From: Streptococcus equi subsp. equi
GTDB lineage: Bacteria > Bacillota > Bacilli > Lactobacillales > Streptococcaceae
DNA length: 64,000 bases
Direction of reading: 5' to 3'
NCBI GenBank assembly: GCA_900637675.1
Contig: LR134389.1
Location: 620,001 to 684,000, forward strand
This document shows positions 56,552 to 64,000 of this stretch, one piece after another (within the stretch, counting starts at the first letter, position 1; every line of letters starts with the position of its first letter). Below the pieces are notes generated by a model, which made no database searches, was not told the origin of the DNA, and worked only from the letters and a program-made list of their open reading frames with translations. A program made the position numbers and the translations under genes.

Positions 56552-59169
56552 ATGAAACAGTTAACATCAGCCCAAATCCGCCAAATGTGGCTTGATTTTT
56601 GGAAATCAAAAGGTCACTCTATTGAGCCTTCGGCCAATCTTGTGCCAGTCAATGACCCAACCCTGCTTTGGATTAACTCTGGTGTGGCCACCCTCAAAAA
56701 TATTTTGATGGGTCAGTCATTCCTGAAAATCCTCGTATTACCAACGCTCAAAAGTCAATCCGCACTAACGATATTGAAAATGTTGGTAAGACAGCTCGTC
56801 ACCATACTATGTTTGAAATGCTTGGTAATTTTTCTATCGGAGATTATTTTCGCGACGAAGCGATTGAGTGGGGCTTTGAATTGTTAACAAGTCCGGAATG
56901 GTTCGATTTTCCAAAGGAAAAATTATACATGACCTACTACCCAGATGACAAGGACTCTTACAATCGTTGGATTGCTCTGGGCGTTGAGCCAAGCCATTTG
57001 ATTCCATTAGAGGAAAATTTTTGGGAGATTGGTGCAGGCCCGTCAGGACCTGATACAGAGATTTTCTTTGATCGTGGTGAGGCTTATGATCCTGATCATA
57101 TTGGGATTAGATTGCTGGAAGAGGACATTGAAAACGACCGTTATATTGAAATTTGGAATATTGTTTTGTCTCAATTTAACGCAGACCCTACAATTCCTCG
57201 CTCAGAGTACAAGGAGCTTCCAAACAAAAACATTGATACGGGTGCTGGCTTAGAGCGTCTTGTGGCTGTTATGCAGGGCGCAAAAACAAACTTTGAAACC
57301 GACCTATTTATGCCGATCATCAAGGAAGTGGAAAAGCTATCTGGCCATACTTACGACCAAGATGGTGACAACATGAGCTTTAAGGTCATTGCAGACCACA
57401 TTCGTGCCTTGTCATTTGCGATTGGAGATGGTGCCCTACCTGGTAATGAAGGTCGTGGCTATGTGCTTCGTCGCTTGCTTCGTCGTGCTGTTATGCATGG
57501 TCGTAGGCTCGGTATTCATGAGACCTTCCTTTATAAGCTAGTAGCTACTGTAGGTCATATCATGGAGTCCTATTATCCAGAGATTCTTGAGAAGCGTGAC
57601 TTTATTGAAAAAATTATCAAGCGTGAGGAGGAAACCTTTGCACGTACCATTGATGCAGGATCAGGGCATTTGGATCAATTGCTGGCGCAGCTAAAGGAAA
57701 AGGGGCAAGACAGGCTTGATGGCAAGGATATCTTTAAGCTGTATGATACCTATGGCTTTCCAGTTGAATTGACCGAAGAATTAGCAGAAGATGCTGGCTA
57801 TAAGATTGATCATGAAGGCTTCAAGGCAGCTATGAAGGAGCAGCAGGATCGTGCCCGTGCAGCAGCTGTTAAGGGTGGCTCAATGGGCATGCAAAATGAG
57901 ACACTGGCAGGCATCACAGAGCCATCAGAATTTTTGTACGAAACAGAGACTGTTGCCTCTCGCTTATCAGTTATCATCGTTGATAATGAGCGTAGTGAGA
58001 TGGTTTCAGAAGGACAGGCCTTGCTTGTGTTTGATCAGACACCGTTTTATGCTGAAATGGGTGGTCAGGTTGCCGATCATGGGGTTATCAAAAATGATAA
58101 GGGTGACCTTGTTGCTCGTGTGATAGATGTGCAAAAAGCACCGAATGGTCAGCCTCTTCACACTGTTGAGGTTCTTGCAAGCCTTGCATTAGACACTGTT
58201 TATACTCTTGCTATTGATCACAAGCGCCGCTATGCTGTTGAGAAAAACCATACCGCTACTCATCTGCTTCATGCTGCCCTTCACAAGGTTATTGGAGAAC
58301 ATGCCACTCAGGCAGGTTCCTTAAATGAAGAAGCCTTTTTACGCTTTGACTTTACACACTTTGAAGCCGTTACAGCCCAGGAGCTGCGTCGTATTGAAGA
58401 AGAGGTCAATGAGCAAATCTGGAAGGCATTAGCTATTACAACCACAGAAACTGATATTGAAACAGCAAAGGCTATGGGAGCTATGGCCCTCTTTGGTGAA
58501 AAATATGGCAAAACTGTTCGTGTTGTTCAGATTGGCGATTATTCTGTTGAGCTTTGTGGAGGGACTCACTTGTCCAACTCATCAGAAATTGGTCTTTTCA
58601 AGATTATCAAGGAAGAGGGGATCGGCTCAGGAACACGTCGTATCATAGCAGTGACAGGTCAGCAGGCCTTTGAAAGCTTCCGCAAGCAAGAAGACATCCT
58701 AAAAGAAATTGCACATACGCTTAAGGTGCCGCAAATAGAACAGCTTCCAAGTAAGGTTGTGAGCCTCAGCGAGCAGCTCCGCGATTTGCAAAAAGAAATG
58801 GCAGAGCTAAAAGAAAAAGCAGCAGCAGCTCAGGCTGGTGATGTCTTTAAAAAGGTCCAGGAAGCAAACGGTCTACGTTACATTGCTAGTGAGGTATCCG
58901 TATCAGATGCAGGAGTCTTGCGTACCTTTGCTGATAATTGGAAGCAAAGAGATTATTCAGATGTCCTTGTGCTGGCTGCAAGCATTGGTGAGAAGGTCAA
59001 TGTTCTTGTTGCAAGTAAGGATAAAAGAGCTCACGCTGGCAATCTGATTAAGGCCTTAGCGCCAATCGTGTCGGGTCGTGGTGGCGGTAAGCCAGATATG
59101 GCGATGGCAGGTGGTAGTGATGCAAGCAAGCTATCAGAGCTATTAGCCGCAGTACCAGAGCATTTATAA
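56552..59169 (+). pseudogene. alaS: Alanyl-tRNA synthetase, frameshifted near the N-terminus
   Basis: AlaRS charges tRNA-Ala. [22 protein letters not shown] to SGVATLK is in the first frame; from YFDGSV onward the sequence is in another, and the remaining 850 residues ([18 protein letters not shown], editing-site [25 protein letters not shown]-Ala [13 protein letters not shown]) are perfect. Five As at 56696-56700 stand where six are required. The gene is essential and usually single-copy and is otherwise intact and T-box controlled, so a base-call error is the best explanation. Corrected length is about 872 residues. Confidence 0.9.
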
Positions 59170-59176
59170 AAGCGAT

Positions 59177-59210
59177 AAGAGGTTGAGTGCTTTATCAGCC
59201 TCTTTATCTT
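59177..59210 (+). terminator. alaS terminator
   Basis: AAGAGG (59177-59182) pairs with CCTCTT (59199-59204), with TGA/TCA inside and T-rich sequence after. Confidence 0.7.
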
Positions 59211-59243
59211 TTAGCTAAGGAGCTGTCTAATCCTTCATCACAC

Positions 59244-59270
59244 AAAAAAAGCTGGTTGCTTCAACCAGCT
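59244..59270 (-). terminator. Terminator of the secreted nuclease gene
   Basis: AGCTGGTTG (59250-59258) pairs with CAACCAGCT (59262-59270); on the minus strand the stem is followed by seven T. Confidence 0.9.
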
Positions 59271-59291
59271 CTTGTGTTAGTCGTTATGAGA

Positions 59292-60455
59292 CTATTGATT
59301 TATTTTTTCTAAGGAGGAATGGTGCTTTCCTCGATTTAGGGCTTCCTGCTCGGTCATTTCTACAACCTTATTGAGATTGACCTTCTCTGGCAGATGGTCC
59401 TTATTATACCAGTATACCTTTGATTGGCCATTACTTGTAACATAGACTATTGTGTCGTTAGCAGCAGCCTCTGTCTCCATAGCCTCCTCATCAGCTGGTT
59501 CAGCTACTGGAGTGCTTTCGTCTGTAATATCCTCAGCTTCTGACTCACTAGAAGCCTCCATGCCCTTATCATGGCTGATGCCGCTATATTGGTAATTGAT
59601 GGTAAAGCCATTGACAGTGTTAAAGACTCTTACGGTTTCATCAATTTTACCATCAGAGGAGAGCGCTGAAACCACAACGGCCCTAGGGAGTAATTCAGAG
59701 CCTGAGTAGATTGGTACGGCTTTGTAATAAACGTGAACCTGAGGGTTGTGGTTAATATAGTTTAGGACTTTGTTTTCAATGTACTGCATACCCCCCTTGC
59801 GGTCGTTGTTGCCAACGTTTTGAGTACGTGTACCTGTGATGAGATTATTTCTAAAAGGACGACCACCTAAGCTGTCAGCAATTAAATGACTACGATCAAA
59901 AAGATAGCCGTTGCGAATCTTACCGTTGCTAAGGACGATGCTTTCATAGCTATTGTTTGAGGTTCGTTTGATCTTGCTTTTGCTGTGAAGGTAGTCGGCC
60001 TCAGTAGCTAGCTTGCCAGTTTCTTTGAAATGATATGTATACCAGCCGCTTGGCTCAGGATTGCTTTCCCATTTTTCGCGGTATCCGGCTGACATCGCGA
60101 TCATATCCTTTGTGATAATACCATAGGCAGCTCCTGAACGGCCATAGCCATCAAGTGCAGCGTATTGCAGATCAGAAACAGTAACGCGCTTAGTGCTTCG
60201 ACCACTTTTTTTGTAAACCTTTTCGGTAGTGGTGTATAGCTTAGGAAAATCCTTGGTGTTGATATTAGACTTTCCTTCTATGCTATAGTAATTAGGATAC
60301 TGCTCTAAAGGCCATTCTACCGAAGGGGTTAAGGAGTTAACCTCTGCATAGGTGATATGATTAGTCGTCTCGCTTGCAGGAAATATTCCAAATGCTATGG
60401 CGGCTAAGGCAGTAACAACAGAGCGAATAAGTTGTTTTCCCAACTTCTGAGACAT
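59292..60455 (-). CDS. Secreted DNA/RNA non-specific endonuclease (streptodornase-like)
   Basis: The 387-residue protein has a signal peptide (about 1-37) and a beta-beta-alpha metal nuclease domain. The DRGH-type active-site motif appears as DRSH (YLFDRSHLIADSLGG near 186), with the metal-binding Asn in NLITGTRTQNVGNNDRKGG near 205-222, the arrangement of streptococcal Mf/Spd DNases. It carries a C-terminal extension: an acidic linker (about 300-340) and a small conserved-looking end (IVYVTSNGQSKVYWYN to EALNRGKHH). No LPXTG is present, so it is probably released. It likely degrades host extracellular-trap DNA or scavenges nucleotides. Confidence 0.87.
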   Translation of the reverse strand: MSQKLGKQLIRSVVTALAAIAFGIFPASETTNHITYAEVNSLTPSVEWPLEQYPNYYSIEGKSNINTKDFPKLYTTTEKVYKKSGRSTKRVTVSDLQYAALDGYGRSGAAYGIITKDMIAMSAGYREKWESNPEPSGWYTYHFKETGKLATEADYLHSKSKIKRTSNNSYESIVLSNGKIRNGYLFDRSHLIADSLGGRPFRNNLITGTRTQNVGNNDRKGGMQYIENKVLNYINHNPQVHVYYKAVPIYSGSELLPRAVVVSALSSDGKIDETVRVFNTVNGFTINYQYSGISHDKGMEASSESEAEDITDESTPVAEPADEEAMETEAAANDTIVYVTSNGQSKVYWYNKDHLPEKVNLNKVVEMTEQEALNRGKHHSSLEKINQ

Positions 60456-60489
60456 ATCAATGTCCTCCTTTATTTAATTTTTCACCCTC

Positions 60490-60517
60490 ATTTTATCACT
60501 AAAGCTAAATAAATCAA
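60490..60517 (-). promoter_or_regulatory. Promoter of the secreted nuclease gene
   Basis: On the minus strand TTGATT (60517-60512) and TAAAAT (60495-60490) are 16 bp apart, 35 nt before the ATG; RBS AAAGGAGG follows. Confidence 0.65.
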
Positions 60518-60876
60518 TATTTTTCCTCATTTTTGTCAAAATTTTTCGAATATATAAATTATAGGCTTAAAAATACTCTCATTTTTAGGAGATCCTTACA
60601 AGCTAAAGAAACAGCAATCAAGTCCTATCAAGGGAAATAGCATGCCTAAGAATGTCAGAATAATGATAGCAATAAAGAGAAGCTTTAGGTATAATATCTA
60701 GCCCCTTATCCAGTGACAAATGGCTGTGATAAAGGGAAAATAACTCAGGCAAATCCTGCACCATAAAACACTTTTTTGCCCTTATTTTGGACTGAAAAAA
60801 GTTAAGGAAACCTAACTTTTTTTATTTATTTTCCAACTATCTTGTGTTAAAATTGTAGGGTAATTGGAGGACGAGA
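60518..60876. other. AT-rich divergent intergenic region between the nuclease and deacetylase genes
   Basis: Contents: a perfect 10-bp inverted repeat AAAAAAGTTA/TAACTTTTTT around AGGAAACC (60795-60822); an extended -10 TGTTAAAAT (60845-60853) that probably drives the deacetylase gene; an isolated TATAAT at 60690-60695; and an imperfect hairpin near 60703-60737. A 19-codon ORF at 60642 with AAGGGA before it encodes a basic peptide, but nothing else supports it. Confidence 0.5.
60795..60822. promoter_or_regulatory. Inverted repeat upstream of the deacetylase promoter
   Basis: AAAAAAGTTA (60795-60804) and TAACTTTTTT (60813-60822) flank AGGAAACC. It could be a short bidirectional terminator or an operator: the core TTAAGGAAACCTAA resembles the TTAGG/CCTAA dyads of DtxR/MntR-type metalloregulators. 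It lies about 22 bp upstream of the extended -10. Confidence 0.45.
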
Positions 60877-62163
60877 TTGAAAAAGCTAAATTATATTCTC
60901 ATTATTTTATTAAGTTTATTGTTGGTCGGTGTTGCGTTTACCTTCATTAGATCTTGGAAAATAGGGCAGGATACTCAGAGAGTCATTAAGCTCGAACAGA
61001 CTGCTTCTAAGGATAGTCCAAAGATCAAAAAGGTCAAGTATCTCAAGAAAGGAAAGCAGGATTGGTATTACCTGTCTCCGATTGAGAAGGCTGACGATTT
61101 TTATGTGTCAAATCTGCCTATGTCTCTGTATCAAGGCAAGCAGACTGACAAGGCTGTTATCATGGTAAAGCCTAAGCTTGAGGCTTCACATATCAAGCAG
61201 GTCAATCAATTGGTTATCTACAAGACGGTCTACAAGCCTCAGTTATTTGGTCTAAAAAAGACTACAGAAAAGGCTGTTAGTCGTTACCATGTGAAAGAGG
61301 ATTATAGCCCCTTTAAGCTAGAGGAGCTAGTTGCTGGTCGCTTAGATCGCATCGAGGAAGAGGTTGGCAAGCTTTATCCAGGCAAAGAGATCAAGCTGAG
61401 CACTGATACGATGATAGAAAAAAATCAGGTATTAAGCGATGGCTTTGCCATTGATTCGGGTAATCTTATTTTATTTGGTCATATGTCAATACCTCTTGCA
61501 AGCCTGTTTGATGTGATTAATCCAGATTTTCTAGAGGGTTCAGACAAGACTGCTTATGAAGAGTATTTGGAGGAAAAGAAGGCAAAAGAGGCAGAAAAAG
61601 AGGGACAAAAGCTAGTCGCTCTGACCTTTGATGATGGTCCAGACCCTGTGACCACACCGCAGGTTTTAGATATTTTGGCCAAATATCAGGCCAAGGGGAC
61701 CTTTTTTATGATGGGGTCTAAGGTTGTTGGCCATGAGGCTTTGGTTAAGAAGGTTAGTGCTGCTGGTCATGATGTTGAGAATCATTCTTGGGATCACCCT
61801 GATTTGACGACCCTAACCGTTGATCAGATCCAAACACAGATCAATACGACCAATCAAGCCATCGAAAAGGCCTGTGGAAAACGCCCAGTCTATCTTCGTC
61901 CTCCTTATGGAGCTACTAATGATATTGTTAGAAGGGCATCGGGTCTTAAGGAAATGCTTTGGACAGTTGATACCAGAGATTGGGAAAATCGTAATACTGC
62001 TGCTATCATGGCAAATGTCAAGCAGCAATTGCAGCCTGGAGGGGTTGTTCTAATGCACGATATTCACCAGACCAGTGTAGATGCCTTGCCAAGTATTATG
62101 GAATACCTAAAAGCGGAAGGATACAAATGTGTGACCTTATCTGAGCTATATGGTAGCCGCTAG
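60877..62163 (+). CDS. Membrane-anchored polysaccharide deacetylase (PgdA-like)
   Basis: The 428-residue protein has an N-terminal TM anchor (residues 5-25), an extracellular middle region of unknown fold, and a C-terminal NodB domain (about 245-425). Catalytic motifs: TFDDGPDPVTTP near 249, metal-binding HSWDHPDL near 305, RPPYGATNDIV near 341, DTRDWENR near 365 and VLMHDIHQTS near 389. It probably removes acetyl groups from peptidoglycan GlcNAc, giving lysozyme resistance. It starts with TTG, with GGAGG 6 nt upstream. It is monocistronic. Confidence 0.9.
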   Translation: MKKLNYILIILLSLLLVGVAFTFIRSWKIGQDTQRVIKLEQTASKDSPKIKKVKYLKKGKQDWYYLSPIEKADDFYVSNLPMSLYQGKQTDKAVIMVKPKLEASHIKQVNQLVIYKTVYKPQLFGLKKTTEKAVSRYHVKEDYSPFKLEELVAGRLDRIEEEVGKLYPGKEIKLSTDTMIEKNQVLSDGFAIDSGNLILFGHMSIPLASLFDVINPDFLEGSDKTAYEEYLEEKKAKEAEKEGQKLVALTFDDGPDPVTTPQVLDILAKYQAKGTFFMMGSKVVGHEALVKKVSAAGHDVENHSWDHPDLTTLTVDQIQTQINTTNQAIEKACGKRPVYLRPPYGATNDIVRRASGLKEMLWTVDTRDWENRNTAAIMANVKQQLQPGGVVLMHDIHQTSVDALPSIMEYLKAEGYKCVTLSELYGSR

Positions 62164-62294
62164 TCAGTCAGAAAAAGCAAGTAAGGCTCTAGAGCATGAC
62201 TAAATGGCGGGCTCACTTCAAGAAAGTATCTAGTCTGGCTAAGCATGGCCAGTATCTACTATACTAATAAAGCCAGTGGTGTCAGTATAATATA

Positions 62295-62348
62295 AAACGA
62301 ACGTAAGGTTTTGACTTCATGTCAGAAGGACTTTACGTTCGTTTTTTT
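62295..62348 (+). terminator. Terminator of the deacetylase gene
   Basis: AAACGAACGTAA (62295-62306) pairs with TTACGTTCGTTT (62333-62344), with an inner TTGAC/GTCAG helix and a T tract. Confidence 0.9.
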
Positions 62349-62427
62349 AGTAGCAAGGGTAAGAAATAGTGATTAGTTGCTTTACATCATACTTGGAGGC
62401 AAGCTTTTTAGGTTTATATCCTTTGAG

Positions 62428-63522
62428 CTAGCCTCTTATTTCTTTTTGGTATAATTGCTGATGCTTCAAGTACATCTCAGTGACCTTGGTAAATTTTTTA
62501 AGGCGCTTGATGTCTTCAGGGTGACTGACAAGAGTTATGACAATCCCTGATCGTCCCATACGACCGGTTCGCCCAGCTCTATGAGTATATTGCTCTTTAT
62601 TACGGGGAACCTCAGCGTTAATGACGTATTCTAGCTGGTCAATATCAATCCCACGAGCGACTATGTCCGTCGCAAGCAGCAGTGAAATGCTCTGCTCTTT
62701 AAAGGCTTCTAAAATGGCCTTTCGCTGCTTGACATTCACATCACTGGCTAGAGAAGCAACAGAAGCTCCACTATATTGCAGGCGTTCTTCAGTAGCACCT
62801 AGGTCTGACAGGCTGTTAAAAAAGACCAGACCACGAAAGTCAGGAATATTTGCTAGCTTACGTAGGATATCGGTCCGATGCCTTTTGTCAACCAGCATGT
62901 AGCAGTGCTCAATGCAAGGCAATGCTTGCTTAGACAGATCAATGACCAAGGTATGATCCGCTAGACTGGCTTGCTCTATCTTGTTAGTAGCACTCATGTA
63001 GATCATTTGATGGTCACGAGGCGCGTAATGGGAGAGTTTTTGGACAAACTGGTATTGGGAGTCACTCAGTAGGTCGTCGTATTCATCTAAAATGATGGTA
63101 TTGATGGCCATCATTTTGATTTTTTTAAGCCTTACTAATTCAAAAATGCGTCCCGGTGTTCCGATAATGATTTCTGGGCCTTTTTTGAGGCGTTCGATCT
63201 GGCGTTTTTGGCTGCTTCCGGAAATAAAGAGCTGCGCAGTTAATCCTAAGGGCTCTGCCCATTCCTTGGTAACCTCAAAAAGCTGTCCAGCTAGCTCAGT
63301 ATTAGGTGCTAAAATCAGCAACTGCTGGGCTTTTTTAGGGCTTAGCCTGAGAAGGCTTGGCCATAAATAGGCCAGAGTTTTGCCTGTTCCGGTGGGGCTA
63401 ATGCCTAATAGGCTTTTGCCATCAACAATGGGCTGAAAGACCTGCTCTTGGATTGGGGTGAGATTAGTAAAGCCAAGCTTTGCCAGCTTTTCCTGCCATT
63501 GAGTGGGAAGGTTGGTTATCAT
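62428..63522 (-). CDS. DEAD/DEAH-box RNA helicase with a DEYD motif II
   Basis: The 364-residue protein is a compact helicase without a long tail. The Q motif LTPIQEQVFQPI is near residue 21, motif I SPTGTGKTLAY near 42, motif Ib GTPGRIFEL near 121, motif II LDEYDDLLSD at about 145-154 (DEYD rather than DEAD), SAT in YMSATNK, DIVARGID and HRAGRTGRMGR (motif VI). All catalytic residues needed for ATP use are present. A role in rRNA maturation or mRNA turnover is likely; the target is unknown. Confidence 0.88.
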   Translation of the reverse strand: MITNLPTQWQEKLAKLGFTNLTPIQEQVFQPIVDGKSLLGISPTGTGKTLAYLWPSLLRLSPKKAQQLLILAPNTELAGQLFEVTKEWAEPLGLTAQLFISGSSQKRQIERLKKGPEIIIGTPGRIFELVRLKKIKMMAINTIILDEYDDLLSDSQYQFVQKLSHYAPRDHQMIYMSATNKIEQASLADHTLVIDLSKQALPCIEHCYMLVDKRHRTDILRKLANIPDFRGLVFFNSLSDLGATEERLQYSGASVASLASDVNVKQRKAILEAFKEQSISLLLATDIVARGIDIDQLEYVINAEVPRNKEQYTHRAGRTGRMGRSGIVITLVSHPEDIKRLKKFTKVTEMYLKHQQLYQKEIRG

Positions 63523-63617
63523 ATATCTATCCTTTTATTTTGTTTTCTCTTCATTATAGCATTATAGTGGCAAATTTGGTAAAATAGACCGAAAGACTTT
63601 TAGATTTGGAGTTTACA

Positions 63618-64000
63618 ATGCTTAAAAAACCCATTATTATTGGTGTGACTGGTGGTTCTGGTGGTGGTAAGACTAGCGTGTCTCGTGCCATTTTAAATAG
63701 CTTTCCAAATGCGAGAATTGCGATGATTCAGCATGATTCGTATTACAAGGATCAATCACATATCAGCTTTGAGGAAAGGGTTAAGACTAATTATGATCAC
63801 CCGTTAGCCTTTGATACGGATTTCATGATTCAGCAGCTAAAGGAACTCTTGGCTGGCCGGCCTGTTGATATTCCAATCTATGATTATAAGGAGCATACTC
63901 GCAGCAACAGAACTTTTCGCCAAGAGCCTCAGGACGTCATTATTGTTGAGGGGATTCTGGTATTAGAGGACGAGCGTTTGCGTGAGCTGATGGATATCAA
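63618..64000 (+). CDS. udk: Uridine kinase, 3' end beyond the window
   Basis: The first 127 codons are present. Walker [19 protein letters not shown] is near residue 9, followed by [12 protein letters not shown] near 37, the uridine-binding region [10 protein letters not shown] near 59, and [11 protein letters not shown] near 108. Udk phosphorylates uridine and cytidine in pyrimidine salvage. The gene runs off the window end and is otherwise open. Confidence 0.93.

Noticed and set aside
60642..60701. 19-codon basic peptide ORF in the nuclease-deacetylase interval
   Set aside because: It has an RBS-like AAGGGA but no clear promoter or terminator; chance ORFs of this size are common.
1..64000. 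CRISPR arrays, tRNA and rRNA genes, prophage
   Set aside because: No spaced direct repeats, cloverleaf-like sequences, rRNA segments or phage structural genes were seen.

Overview
The window reads as a core-chromosome segment of a pyogenic-group Streptococcus. Gene order and protein sequences match the S. pyogenes / S. equi branch closely (folD-xseA-xseB-ispA-tlyA-argR-recN; pbp2b-recR-ddl-murF; holA-sodA; queA/nagB; prsA-alaS). A SpyA-like toxin, a secreted DNase, several transposon insertions and broken genes make Streptococcus equi, probably subsp. equi, the best guess. This is inference from recalled protein similarity, not from a search. No rRNA, tRNA or CRISPR array was seen.

Layout. 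1-7.4 kb: one-carbon metabolism and NAD(P)HX repair (folD, nnrD), then an overlapping xseAB-ispA-tlyA-argR-recN operon. 7.6-11.2 kb: a small LPXTG surface protein, a frameshifted degV/fakB-like gene, a GDSL lipase, a YpmS protein and hup. 11.3-16 kb: mostly minus strand, with a SpyA-like ADP-ribosyltransferase, an Rgg-MFS pair, a 57-residue membrane protein on the plus strand, and pyrD. 16.2-23.4 kb: gpmA, the niacin regulator niaR and its transporter gene niaX (frameshifted), a formate/nitrite channel with a perfect cre site, pbp2b (frameshifted), recR and ddl. 23.5-26.9 kb: an IS1634-like element flanked by an exact 33-bp duplication of the murF promoter region and interrupted by an IS3-family element. 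27-35 kb: murF, a YwaF-like membrane protein, prfC, cshA and kup. 35-36.4 kb: a second IS3 copy. 36.6-48 kb: GIY-YIG protein, tRNA methylase, plsC, comEA (nonsense mutation), comEC, holA, sodA, an unrecognised protein, queA, nagB (NagR-type operators) and rsuA. 48-50.5 kb: coiA split by a third IS3 copy. 50.5-64 kb: pepF, a GNAT, two HAD phosphatases, an O-methyltransferase, prsA, a T-box-controlled alaS (frameshifted), a secreted nuclease, a peptidoglycan/polysaccharide deacetylase, a DEYD-box helicase and the start of udk.

How the parts fit. Most genes are housekeeping. The accessory layer consists of one 1.9-kb IS1634-like element, three nearly identical 1429-bp IS3 copies, a secreted ADP-ribosyltransferase and a secreted nuclease. 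Competence looks damaged: comEA has lost its DNA-binding end and coiA is interrupted, while comEC is intact. Four other genes (degV, niaX, pbp2b, alaS) each lack exactly one base in a homopolymer. Because alaS and pbp2b are normally essential, at least some of these are more likely sequencing errors than real pseudogenes. I found no convincing new multi-gene system. The best leads are the long-duplication nested IS insertion, the cshA leader hairpin, the in-frame upstream ORF before alaS, and the Rgg/SpyA-like locus.
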